Below are positions 56,236 to 64,000 of a stretch of 64,000 nucleotides of DNA, piece after piece. The first letter of the stretch is position 1, and each line of letters begins with the position of its first letter. The translations under genes and the position numbers were made by a program. This DNA is from Bradyrhizobium oligotrophicum S58 (lineage in GTDB: Bacteria > Pseudomonadota > Alphaproteobacteria > Rhizobiales > Xanthobacteraceae). The notes beneath the pieces are model-generated. The model saw only the letters and a list, made by a program, of their open reading frames with translations, was not told the DNA's origin and ran no database searches. The DNA is taken from assembly GCF_000344805.1 (NCBI RefSeq), contig NC_020453.1:806001-870000 (forward strand). The letters are read 5' to 3'.

Positions 56236-56420
56236 CCTTGTTCCCCCGAACGCACGCTACTTAGAGCTGAAGCTTGCGGGCAGTATCGCGGGAGGCGGTT
56301 AACAAATGCGGGGAATTACCTGGTCGGTGTCGAATTTTCGCGCATTTCCGCATTTCATGCTGCGGGAATTAACGAAGCCGTGACGATTGTCGATTCCGCA
56401 CCGTGAAACGCTGCAAACAA

Positions 56421-56446
56421 AAAGGCCGGCATTGCTGCCGGCCTTT
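56421..56446. terminator. Terminator for the porin gene
   Basis: AAAGGCCGGCA (56421-56431), loop TTGC, TGCCGGCCTTT (56436-56446): a perfect 11-bp stem with A/T tails on both sides, 32 bp past the porin stop codon. Confidence 0.85.
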
Positions 56447-56477
56447 CCGTCGTTTGTTGTTATTTGACGCCTGCGGA

Positions 56478-57209
56478 TCAGTAGCGGGCCGCGACCGGCG
56501 CGCCCCAGTTGAAGCGATAGTTCACGCCAGCCTTGAACGTATGGTCGTCGGTGGTGAAGCTGCCGGTCGGCACCAGCGCGGCAGGTGCCGTGAAGGTGGC
56601 GTTGCCGAAATTGTAGTACTGATATTCGGCCTTGGCCGACCAGCTCGGCGCAAACATGTATTCGAGGCCCGCACCGACGGTCCAGCCGTTGCGGTGATCG
56701 CCATTGGTGCCGAAGCCGACCGGCGTGCCGGCCAGCGTCACCTTCTCGTTGTTGTCGGAATAGGCGTAGCCGCCCTTCACGTAGAGCAGGCCCGGACCCC
56801 AGGTGTAGCCGAAGCGGCCGGTGATCGAGCCGAGGCCGCGCTGGCTGTTGGTGTAGGCGTAGCCGCCGGGGAATGCTGCTCCGACGCTGCCGCTCAGCCA
56901 GCTGTACTGGCCTTCCGCGCCGATCACCCAGGTGGGGGCGAACTGCCAGTCGGCGCCGACCTGCAAGCCGCCGAGGAAGCGGCCGTTGGAATTGTTGCCG
57001 GTGCCGAGGCCGGAGAAGTTGTTGTTGCTGGAGAACGCGCCGCCGAGATGCGCACCGAGGTAGAAGCCGGTCCAGTTGTAGATCGGGGCGGCGTAGACCG
57101 GCGCCTTGGTGGCGTAGGGATAGGTGCGGGCGCCGAGATCGGCGGCAAGAGCGGACTGGGCCGAGGCAAGGGCGACGATTGCAGCGGTTGCGAACAGGAT
57201 CTTCTTCAT
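56478..57209 (-). CDS. Outer membrane beta-barrel porin (Omp25/RopB-like)
   Basis: 243 aa. Signal peptide MKKILFATAAIVALASAQSA with cleavage near ALA-ADLG; then the family segment YNWTGFYLGAHLGGAFSSNN, repeated aromatic/Gly beta strands, and a C-terminal strand ending KAGVNYRFNWGAPVAARY, the aromatic-rich closing strand needed for barrel assembly. Family members are small eight-stranded surface proteins; transport role uncertain. A strong terminator follows, consistent with high expression. Confidence 0.92.
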   Translation of the reverse strand: MKKILFATAAIVALASAQSALAADLGARTYPYATKAPVYAAPIYNWTGFYLGAHLGGAFSSNNNFSGLGTGNNSNGRFLGGLQVGADWQFAPTWVIGAEGQYSWLSGSVGAAFPGGYAYTNSQRGLGSITGRFGYTWGPGLLYVKGGYAYSDNNEKVTLAGTPVGFGTNGDHRNGWTVGAGLEYMFAPSWSAKAEYQYYNFGNATFTAPAALVPTGSFTTDDHTFKAGVNYRFNWGAPVAARY

Positions 57210-57428
57210 GGCGGGTCTCCAACACTAACTAACAAGGCTCGCGCATCGCGCGCCGTCGATGGATTGGAGATAGATCGCTTTCGAATAAAATGCTGTCACT
57301 CCGGCAGCACAGTGGTCTCGAACCCAACCTGTTCGAGGGCAAACGTTTTCGCGTAGTTAGCAGAGCCCTAACGAAGCTTGAAGCAGGAGTTAATCGACGG
57401 TTCCGCTGTGCCGCGGCGGTACAACTGG

Positions 57429-57740
57429 TTAATGCGCGTTAAGAGCCTGGTGCAGCTCGGCGACGGCGTCGCGCAGCTGCTCGCGATGAGCGATGTCGTC
57501 GTCCGGAATCGAGGCGATGCTGGCGGCGATCTCGTGAAGGATTGCGGCGAGCAGCCCAAAGTTCAGATGCATGTGGATCGACTTGCGGACGTCCTCGGGC
57601 CCGGGCCGCTCCAGGGTCAACGACAACCCGGACGGTTCGAGGTGGGCTTCGAAGCGCGAGGAATGCGCAAACGTGCCGGCATAGAACTTGTCGGGATATT
57701 CGAGCGCGATCTCGGCCTTGTCCGGAATGGGTTTCGACAT
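57429..57740 (-). CDS. Conserved hypothetical cytoplasmic protein
   Basis: 103 aa from ATG 57740; an upstream in-frame start lies in the repeat region. Acidic, no signal or membrane segment: MSKPIPDKAEIALEYPDKFY, a beta-rich middle (FEAHLEPSGLSLTLERPGPE) and a C-terminal helix (DIAHREQLRDAVAELHQALN). No family recognised. It is transcribed in the same direction as the porin gene, 219 bp upstream of it, and is probably separate. Confidence 0.65.
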   Translation of the reverse strand: MSKPIPDKAEIALEYPDKFYAGTFAHSSRFEAHLEPSGLSLTLERPGPEDVRKSIHMHLNFGLLAAILHEIAASIASIPDDDIAHREQLRDAVAELHQALNAH

Positions 57741-57808
57741 GGTAGTTCCTGAGCTGTGGCCCCTGAGGTGACGACGCGCGGATGTTCGCAGATCCGCTCT
57801 ATTGCCGC

Positions 57809-57856
57809 CTTGCGCCAAGTCAGACTTGCGCCAAGTCAGGCCTGCGCCAAGTCAGA
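57809..57856. repeat. Three tandem 16-bp repeats
   Basis: Units CTTGCGCCAAGTCAGA, CTTGCGCCAAGTCAGG and CCTGCGCCAAGTCAGA follow head to tail. They lie in the 332-bp divergent gap between the hypothetical gene and the PilZ chemoreceptor, so they could be regulator sites for either, or slippage-prone DNA. Confidence 0.85.
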
Positions 57857-58072
57857 GGGCGCGGAGCGTCGGGATCTCCGAAGGACCGCTCCGGACCGCA
57901 TTTCTACGGATGCCGAAATTTACCTTCCTTGAGAAAAGGTTGTGCACGTTAATCAAATTAGCAGATCGATGCCGGGCGTTCCGGACGGACCACCTCCAAA
58001 CAAGCGAGTGGAGATGGCTCCAGCGGAGCGACGGCGGGTGCAGTCCACCCTCCAACGAATGTGCCGTCCGAT

Positions 58073-60061
58073 ATGAAGATGCGCCTCTCCATTTCCGCGT
58101 TCATTGCAGCCTTTGGGCTTCTGCTCGCACTTGGCTTCGCTGCAGTCGTGTTGACCAGCGCTTACGCGCTGCGCGAACTGAAGGTTGGCGGGCCGCTCTA
58201 TGACAAGATCAAGCTCGGCAATGACCTGGTCGCCGACATCCTGCCACCGCCGGAATATGTCCTCGAAGCCTATCTCGAGGCGACGCTGGCGCTGCGCGAT
58301 GCCAGGAACGTGGATGCGCATGTCCAGAAGCTGGCGCAGCTGAAGAAAGATTACGAGGATCGCAAGACGTTCTGGATCGGCTCGGCGCTGCAGCCCGACC
58401 TGAAATCGCTCTTGGTCGAGCGGTCGGACGGCGAGGTCGGCAAATTCTGGCAGGCCCTGGAAGCTGAGTTGATCCCGGCGCTGCGCGCAGGCGAACAGGC
58501 GAAGGCCGATGCCGCCTACGCCCGGGTGAGCGAGGCCTATGTCGCCCACCGCGCGGTGATCGATGCGCTCGTCGAAAAGGCAAACAAGCTGAATTCGGAC
58601 ATGGAGGCCACGGCGGCGGCCCAGGACCGCAGCATCTCTGCAGTCGTCTGGACCGTCACCGGCATCGTTCTGGCCATGGTCGTCGCCGGTCTTCTCGGGC
58701 TCGTGATGGGCGTGGTTCGTCCGCTGACGCGCATGACCGGCGTGATGCGCCTGATCGCGCAGGGTGAGCTTTCCGCCGACATCCCATATTCCGGGCGCGG
58801 CGACGAGATCGGAGCGATGGCGGGCGCGCTCGGCATCTTCAAGACCAATGCGTTGGAGAACAACAATCTGCGCGACAGGCAGGACCGCGATCGCACCGAG
58901 GCCGAACACACGAAGAAGCGCGCCATGCTCAACATGGCCGACGTGATCGAGCGCGAGACCGGCACGTCGGTAGAGGCTGCGGCGAGCGCGTCGCGTCAGG
59001 TGGAAGCCGTCGCGAGTAGTCTGTCCGACCTGGCCCACGAACTGTCTGCGGATGCGCAATCCGTGGCGGCCGCCTCTGAGCAGTCGCTCGCCAACGCCCA
59101 GACGGTTTCGGCGGCGGCGGAGCAGTTGAGCTCGGCGATCCGCGAGATCTCGAGCCAGGTCGCACGCGCCAGCACCATCACCAAGTCGGCGGTGACCGGG
59201 CGCGAGAAGGCCAAGGGCACCATGCTGTCGCTGGCGAAGGCCGTGGACAAGATCGCCGAGGTCTCCAACCTGATCGGCGGCATCGCCGAGCAGACCAATC
59301 TGCTGGCGCTCAATGCCACGATCGAGGCCGCGCGCGCCGGCGATGCCGGTCGCGGCTTCGCCGTGGTCGCAGCGGAGGTCAAGTCGCTGTCGGACCAGAC
59401 CGCCAAGTCGACCGAAGAGATCTCGCGCCTGATCGGCGAGGTGCAGGCCACGACGCAGGCGACCGTCGACGTTGTCGAAGGCATCGGCAGCCAGATCTCC
59501 GAAATTGACGAGGTGGCGGGCTCGATCGCCGCAGCAATGGAGGAGCAGCACGCGGCGACCCAGGAGATCAGCCGCTCCGTGCAGTCGTCGGCGAGTGCCG
59601 CCCGCGACGTCTCGGCCAAGATCGTCAATGTTGGCAAGGATGCCGGCATGGTCAACGATCGCGCCGCCGAGGTGCGCAGCGCCATCGGCAGCGTGGCATC
59701 CAGCCTGACGGCGCTGCGGGTGACGCTGGTGAAGGTGGTCAGGACCACGACCATCGAGGCGGACCGCCGTCAATCGCCCCGGCTCAAATCAAACCTGCCG
59801 ATCAAGGTCATCGACGACGGCAAGGGAGCCGTGAAGGCCGAGCTGCTGGATATCTCCGAGGGCGGCGCCTGGTTTCGTTTCGATCCCGAGCCCGGCATCG
59901 GCGATCGCGGCAAGATGGAGTTCAGCGGCTTCGACGGCAGCGTCGCCTACCGTGTGCGCGCACGGGACAGGGACGCCCTGCATGTCGAGTTCGATTCAGG
60001 CAAGAACCGCGAGGCGTTCCTGGCGTGGTTCAAGCGGAGCTTCGCGCGGCAGGCGGCGTAA
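58073..60061 (+). CDS. Chemoreceptor with C-terminal PilZ domain
   Basis: 662 aa from ATG 58073; a GTG at 58061 would add four residues, and neither has a clear ribosome site. Two helices (about 10-30 and 187-209) flank a periplasmic helical sensor domain; a HAMP domain follows, then the signalling domain with [20 protein letters not shown] and [20 protein letters not shown]. After it, a PilZ domain shows both c-di-GMP motifs: [10 protein letters not shown] (RxxxR) and [13 protein letters not shown] (D-x-S-x-x-G). The receptor can therefore couple chemotaxis to the second messenger c-di-GMP. Confidence 0.92.
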   Translation: MKMRLSISAFIAAFGLLLALGFAAVVLTSAYALRELKVGGPLYDKIKLGNDLVADILPPPEYVLEAYLEATLALRDARNVDAHVQKLAQLKKDYEDRKTFWIGSALQPDLKSLLVERSDGEVGKFWQALEAELIPALRAGEQAKADAAYARVSEAYVAHRAVIDALVEKANKLNSDMEATAAAQDRSISAVVWTVTGIVLAMVVAGLLGLVMGVVRPLTRMTGVMRLIAQGELSADIPYSGRGDEIGAMAGALGIFKTNALENNNLRDRQDRDRTEAEHTKKRAMLNMADVIERETGTSVEAAASASRQVEAVASSLSDLAHELSADAQSVAAASEQSLANAQTVSAAAEQLSSAIREISSQVARASTITKSAVTGREKAKGTMLSLAKAVDKIAEVSNLIGGIAEQTNLLALNATIEAARAGDAGRGFAVVAAEVKSLSDQTAKSTEEISRLIGEVQATTQATVDVVEGIGSQISEIDEVAGSIAAAMEEQHAATQEISRSVQSSASAARDVSAKIVNVGKDAGMVNDRAAEVRSAIGSVASSLTALRVTLVKVVRTTTIEADRRQSPRLKSNLPIKVIDDGKGAVKAELLDISEGGAWFRFDPEPGIGDRGKMEFSGFDGSVAYRVRARDRDALHVEFDSGKNREAFLAWFKRSFARQAA

Positions 60062-60111
60062 TCCTCTCGTTAGCTCCGGCCCGTCTGAAACCGGACGCCA
60101 AGTCAAGTCGC

Positions 60112-60531
60112 TCAGGATGTCGTCTCCGCGTCGCACTGCGTCGGGGCGGCTTCGCCTTCCGCGGCGCAGAAGCGCGAGATGGCACGGCCTCGATGATAGA
60201 GCGTGCCGATGTAGAGGTGGCCGAGAATTGAACCGACGAAGACGAACGGCTCGTCCTGCTGCCGCAGGGTCATGCCCGCGCCATCCCGCGTCCACTGTCC
60301 CGAGAGCGTGAGCTGGACTGCCACTCCGGTCACGGCGTTGCGGCCGTCCTCGCGATAGGAGCCGTCCGCCAGCAGATGCCAGACATAGACATTTCGGGGG
60401 AAGGCGTCTGGAATGATCGCGGTCCAGACTGCGCCCTCCTGAGGGACTTCGGCGCCTGCCGCCGGCGAGGTCGACAGTCCGGGCCAGAGAAGGACGCACC
60501 CGAAGAGGATGAACGAGATCGCGCGTCGCAT
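60112..60531 (-). CDS. Secreted protein of unknown function
   Basis: 139 aa with a signal peptide (ISFILFGCVLLWPGLSTSPA). The mature part is beta-rich (NVYVWHLLADGSYREDGRNA, VQLTLSGQWTRDGAGMTLRQ) and resembles a small lipocalin-like or META-like barrel, though that is only an impression; two cysteines near the C-terminus may pair. Convergent with the PilZ chemoreceptor. No function assigned. Confidence 0.65.
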   Translation of the reverse strand: MRRAISFILFGCVLLWPGLSTSPAAGAEVPQEGAVWTAIIPDAFPRNVYVWHLLADGSYREDGRNAVTGVAVQLTLSGQWTRDGAGMTLRQQDEPFVFVGSILGHLYIGTLYHRGRAISRFCAAEGEAAPTQCDAETTS

Positions 60532-60606
60532 CGAGCACCGGTGTAGGCCGCCAACACATGTTGGTTGGCAGCATACACCGATGACCCTCGTTGTCGAAAC
60601 GCCCGA

Positions 60607-62877
60607 TCAGCTCTGGGAGCGGCCGACGAGGTCGCTGATCCGCACCGGAAACCGCCTGATGCGGACGCCCGTCGCATGCGCCACCGCATTGGCGACTGCG
60701 CCCGCCGAGCCGGTGATGCCGATCTCGCCGACGCCCTTGATGCCGAGCGGATTGACGAACGGATCGTGCTCCTCGACCGTGAACGCCTCGATCGCGGGGA
60801 CGTCGGCATTCACCGGCACATGATACTCGCCGAGATTGGCGTTCATGATGCGGCCGCTGCGGCGATCGGTGATCGCCTCCTCGTGCAGTGCCAGCGAGAT
60901 GCCCCAGATCATGCCGCCGATGAGCTGGCTCTTCACCAGCTTCGGATTGATGATCCGCCCGGCCGCGAACGCGCCGATCATCCGCGTCACGCGCACCTGG
61001 CCGAGATCTGGATCGACCTTCACCTCCGCAAACACAGCGCCATGCGAGCTCATCGCGTACTGCTCGTTGGCGGCGGGATCGGGCATGCCTGCGCCTGAGC
61101 CCTCGACCTCGGTAAGACCTGCACGGGCGAGGATGTCGGCATAGCTCTCGCCGCGGCCCTCGTCGTCGCGCCGCAGCAGCCGTCCGTTGCGGGCGATCAC
61201 GCCGGCATTGCCGGCGCCGAACAGCGGCGAGCGCTGATCGGTCGTCGCAAGCTCGGCAAGCTTGGCGATGACCGCGGCTCCCGCATTGTGGATCGCGGTG
61301 CCGACGGTCGCCGTGTGCGCCGAGCCGCCGGCGATGCCGGCATCCGGCAGGTCCGAGGTGCCGGCCTTGAACGTGACCCGGTCGAGCTCGAGCGCCAGCG
61401 AATCGGCCGCGATCTGCGCGAACGCAGTCCACGCGCCCTGGCCCATGTCGTGGGCGCCGCTCTCCACCACGCCGCTGCCATCGCGCCGGATCACCGCGCG
61501 CGCCTGCCCCGCAAACATCAGCGCATGGAACGTCGCCGTGCCCATGCCCCAGCCGACCAGGAAGCCATCCTTGTCGCGCATCGTGCGCGGCTTCAGCGGC
61601 CGCTCCCACCAGCCGAAGCGCTCGGCGCCCTGCGTGTAGCACTCGCGCAGCGCCTTGGATGAGAACGGCTTGCCGGTCGCCGGCTCGACCTCGGCGTAGT
61701 TCTTGACGCGGAAGGCGAGCGGATCGAGGCCACAGGCCTCGGCCATCTCGTCGACGGCGCTTTCCAGCGCGATCGAACCCGGCGCGATGCCGGGCGCGCG
61801 CACGAACAGCGGCGTGCCGCTGTCCATGCGCACCGCGTCGTAGGTGGTCGCGATCGCCGGCGCGGCATACAGCGTGTGCGTCACATGCGCCGCCGCCTCG
61901 TAGAAATCCTCGAAGCTCGAGGTCGCGATGCGGGCGTGATGATGGATCGCCGACAATTGCCCCGCAGCACTCGCACCGAGCTGCAGCGTCTGCCGTGTCG
62001 GCGAGCGATGGCCGAACGGACCATAGAGCTGCTCGCGGCGCACCACGAGCTTCACCGGACGTCCGACCAGCTTGGCGGCGAGGATGCCGAGGATCTGCGG
62101 CCCGGCGATCAAGCCCTTGCCGCCGAAGCCGCCGCCGAGATAGGGGCTGCGGATCAGGATGTTCTCAGGCGCAATGCCGAACAGCTCGGCCAGGCGCCCG
62201 CGCATCATCACGAGTCCCTGGGTCGGCGTGTCGATGACGAGCTTGTCGCCGTGCCATTCGGCGACGATCGCGTGCGGCTCCATCGCGTTGTGATAGTGCG
62301 CCGGGGTCTCGTAGGTCGCGGTGATCTGCCTGTCGCTGCCTGCCAGCGCGGCCTCGACGTCGCCGTGGTAGCTCTCGGCGGGAAAGCCCATGCCGACCAC
62401 AGGCGGCACGTAGGCGTCACCGGCGTCGAGCCCGATGCGGGCGGGCTCGGCTTCGTAGCGCGGCGACAGCAGCGCGGCGCCTTCGGTCGCGGCTTCCAGG
62501 CTCTCGGCGACGACGAGTGCGATCGGCTGGTTGGCGTAGCGCACGCGGTCGTTCTGCAGCGCCTCGAACCGGAACGCGAAGGGATTGGGCTTGCCGTCGG
62601 GGTCACCGGCCAGAGGCGGCCGGTTCGCCGATGTCATGACCTCGACGACGCCCGGATGCGCCTTGGCAGCGTCGACGTCGAGAGAGACGACGCGACCACG
62701 CGCGATGCTGCTCACGGCCAGCACGGCATAGAGCAGGCCGGGCGGATTGTTGTCGGCGGCATAGCGCGCGCGGCCTGTGACCTTGGCGAGACCGTCCACG
62801 CGCGACAGCGGCTGGCCGATGTTCGAGCCGTGGCGGAGATGGGCGGGATCGCGGGAGAGATTGAGCTCAGGCGTCAT
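60607..62877 (-). CDS. paoC: Aldehyde/xanthine oxidoreductase, molybdopterin-binding subunit (PaoC-like)
   Basis: 756 aa from ATG 62877, close to E. coli PaoC (about 730). The N-terminal part has GQPLSRVDGLAKVTGRARYA and DNNPPGLLYAVLAVSS; the Mo-site elements include SPYLGGGFGGKGLIAGPQI near residue 250 and the catalytic Glu718 in GIKGVGEIGITGSAGAVANA. It binds a molybdenum cofactor and oxidises aldehydes or N-heterocycles using water. It overlaps the FAD-subunit gene by 11 bp. Substrate not known. Confidence 0.9.
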   Translation of the reverse strand: MTPELNLSRDPAHLRHGSNIGQPLSRVDGLAKVTGRARYAADNNPPGLLYAVLAVSSIARGRVVSLDVDAAKAHPGVVEVMTSANRPPLAGDPDGKPNPFAFRFEALQNDRVRYANQPIALVVAESLEAATEGAALLSPRYEAEPARIGLDAGDAYVPPVVGMGFPAESYHGDVEAALAGSDRQITATYETPAHYHNAMEPHAIVAEWHGDKLVIDTPTQGLVMMRGRLAELFGIAPENILIRSPYLGGGFGGKGLIAGPQILGILAAKLVGRPVKLVVRREQLYGPFGHRSPTRQTLQLGASAAGQLSAIHHHARIATSSFEDFYEAAAHVTHTLYAAPAIATTYDAVRMDSGTPLFVRAPGIAPGSIALESAVDEMAEACGLDPLAFRVKNYAEVEPATGKPFSSKALRECYTQGAERFGWWERPLKPRTMRDKDGFLVGWGMGTATFHALMFAGQARAVIRRDGSGVVESGAHDMGQGAWTAFAQIAADSLALELDRVTFKAGTSDLPDAGIAGGSAHTATVGTAIHNAGAAVIAKLAELATTDQRSPLFGAGNAGVIARNGRLLRRDDEGRGESYADILARAGLTEVEGSGAGMPDPAANEQYAMSSHGAVFAEVKVDPDLGQVRVTRMIGAFAAGRIINPKLVKSQLIGGMIWGISLALHEEAITDRRSGRIMNANLGEYHVPVNADVPAIEAFTVEEHDPFVNPLGIKGVGEIGITGSAGAVANAVAHATGVRIRRFPVRISDLVGRSQS

Positions 62878-63925
62878 GGAGTGCTCCTGGAACGGAGGAG
62901 AAGGGAGAGGCCGGCAGCGCCGGCATGCGCGACGGCGTGCCCTCGGCTGCGGCGGCAAGCGCGCGCACGATCAGACCGCGCGCGAGCGGGATCTTGTAGG
63001 CGTTGTCGCCGGAGGGCTTTGCCGTGTTGAGCGCAACGTCGGCGGCCTGCTGGAATGCACTGGTCTGCGCCTTCTGGCCCGCAAGCAGCGCCTCGGCATC
63101 AACGGCACGCCATGGCTTGGCGGCAACACCGCCGAGCGCGAGGCGTGCGCTGCTGATCGTGCCGTTGTCGATGACGAGACCGGCTGCGGCGGAGACGACG
63201 GCGAACGCGTAGGAATTGCGCTCGCGGACCTTCAAATAGCGCGCATGCCTTGCGAAGGCGCGCGCGGCTGCCGGCAGCCGGATCGCGACGATCATTTCGC
63301 CGGGGGCGAGCACGGTCTCGCGCTCCGGCGTGCTGGCGGGCAACAGATGCAGTGCCTCCAGCGCGACCTCGCGCCGGCCCGCTGCGCCCTCGATCTCCAC
63401 CACCGCATCGAACGCCGCCAGCGGCACGCAGAAGTCGGAGGGGTTGGTGGCGATGCAGGCCTCGCTCCAGCCGAGCACGGCGTGCTGGTGGTTGTCGCCG
63501 CCACGGGCGTTGCAGCCGGCGCCGGGCTTGCGCTTGTTGCAGGCGGAGGCCGGATCGTAGAAATAGGCGCACCGCGTCCGCTGTAGCAGATTGCCGCCGA
63601 CGGTGGCGGCATTGCGCAGCTGCGCCGAAGCGCCGGACAGCAGCGCTTCCGCTACCGCCGGGAAATCGCGCGCGAAGCTTGTGTCATGGGCGAGATCGGC
63701 GTTGCGCACCAAAGCGCCAATTCTGACGTCGCCATTGCCTGAAGTCTCGATGCGCGTCAGTTCGGCGAGCTGCGAGATGTCGACCAGCCGCGATGGCCTG
63801 ACGACGTTGCCCTTCATCAGGTCGAGCAGATTGGTGCCGGAGGCCAGATAGGCGGCGCCGGGCGCGCTGGCGGCGGCGATCGCGTCCGCGACCGTCGACG
63901 GCTTCACGTAGTCGAACTGGTTCAT
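62867..63925 (-). CDS. paoB: Aldehyde/xanthine oxidoreductase, FAD-binding subunit (PaoB-like)
   Basis: 352 aa. FAD-binding segment YLASGTNLLDLMKGNVVRPS and QLRNAATVGGNLLQRTRC; then the cysteine region with Cys119, Cys129 and Cys138 (RCAYFYDPASACNKRKPGAG, then C), plus Cys157 and Cys166, which in E. coli PaoB holds an extra [4Fe-4S] cluster not found in ordinary xanthine dehydrogenases. It passes electrons from the Mo and Fe-S centres to an acceptor. The start ATG overlaps the stop of the [2Fe-2S] subunit gene. Confidence 0.9.
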   Translation of the reverse strand: MNQFDYVKPSTVADAIAAASAPGAAYLASGTNLLDLMKGNVVRPSRLVDISQLAELTRIETSGNGDVRIGALVRNADLAHDTSFARDFPAVAEALLSGASAQLRNAATVGGNLLQRTRCAYFYDPASACNKRKPGAGCNARGGDNHQHAVLGWSEACIATNPSDFCVPLAAFDAVVEIEGAAGRREVALEALHLLPASTPERETVLAPGEMIVAIRLPAAARAFARHARYLKVRERNSYAFAVVSAAAGLVIDNGTISSARLALGGVAAKPWRAVDAEALLAGQKAQTSAFQQAADVALNTAKPSGDNAYKIPLARGLIVRALAAAAEGTPSRMPALPASPFSSVPGALHDA

Positions 63926-64000
63926 GCCGCGCGCTCCGTCTTGTCGGTAAGCGTCGCCTGCGCGTCGAGCACCGCCTCGACGATCCCCACATAGGCGCTG
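63922..64000 (-). CDS. paoA: Oxidoreductase [2Fe-2S] subunit, C-terminal end only (PaoA-like)
   Basis: Only the last 25 codons are inside the window: SAYVGIVEAVLDAQATLTDK, ending in RAA, and TGA. SAYVGIVEAVL matches the residues right after the last cluster cysteine (CRC-SAY) of [2Fe-2S] subunits. The TGA overlaps the paoB ATG (ATGA). With paoB and paoC this gives the three-subunit PaoABC-type order. The rest lies beyond the right edge. Confidence 0.75.
   Translation of the reverse strand, partial: SAYVGIVEAVLDAQATLTDKTERAA

Noticed and set aside
54013..56406. 797-codon open frame on the plus strand
   Set aside because: Antisense to the chemoreceptor gene; no recognisable protein features.

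Overview
The window is high-GC, gene-dense alphaproteobacterial chromosome. It looks like Bradyrhizobium or a close relative (Nitrobacteraceae, Hyphomicrobiales). The reasons are the gene order of the cytochrome aa3 oxidase cluster, a split F0 ATP synthase operon with a separate b' subunit, an ALA-synthase HemA (C4 heme pathway), an IalB-family protein, an Omp25/RopB-like porin, and many short palindromic intergenic repeats. No tRNA, rRNA, CRISPR array, prophage or transposase was recognised. The species assignment is inference from family resemblance.

Layout. 1-1080: a partial PadR regulator divergent from an NTF2-like protein across a 34-bp palindrome. 1210-6655: a beta-oxidation block (acyl-CoA dehydrogenase, thiolase, bifunctional FadB). 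6.7-9.9 kb: an orphan antitoxin between inverted repeats, a GST divergent from MarR, and gshA. 10.1-12.1 kb: a PAN-domain protein, a thioredoxin-like protein and CcdA. 12.2-15.5 kb (minus): tldD-lepB-MmcQ-nucleotidyltransferase. 15.5-16.7 kb: a GNAT enzyme and IalB. 17.2-24.3 kb: the aa3 oxidase cluster coxB-coxA-ctaB-(small coxF-like gene)-ctaG-coxC-DUF983-surf1. 24.3-28.4 kb: an accessory stretch rich in repeats with MerR/carboxymuconolactone decarboxylase, PhzF and YbjQ. 28.5-32.6 kb: thrC, an M16 peptidase, a RimJ-like acetyltransferase and a secreted protein. 32.7-35.3 kb (minus): atpI-B-E-F'-F. 35.6-40.2 kb: a thioredoxin-fold isomerase, a secreted coiled-coil protein, YjbQ, an MHS transporter and a NarL-type regulator. 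40.2-42.3 kb: a gene-poor accessory stretch with repeats, HigBA and a LysR remnant. 42.3-47.2 kb: an AhpD-like protein, AraC, a His-rich secreted protein, two alpha/beta hydrolases and LysR. 47.2-50.7 kb: an SSS-type hybrid histidine kinase broken by a frameshift. 51.3-53.7 kb: hemA and an MBL-fold hydrolase. 54-60 kb: two chemoreceptors (one with PilZ), a porin and a small hypothetical. 60.1-64 kb: a secreted hypothetical and a PaoABC-like aldehyde oxidoreductase running off the right end.

How the genes fit together. The largest functional block is respiratory: oxidase subunits, heme O synthase, copper and SURF1 assembly factors, and nearby the F0 sector and HemA. The beta-oxidation operon is a complete three-gene cycle. 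Several regulators sit divergently beside their likely targets, with visible palindromes (PadR, MarR) or a MerR-type promoter with a 19-bp spacer.

The most unusual signal is a roughly 450-bp dispersed element. It is present twice (27485-27940 forward, 40478-40957 reverse). The two copies have diverged in sequence but keep the same long stem and inner hairpins, with compensatory base changes. That pattern suggests selection on a folded RNA or DNA structure rather than on protein.
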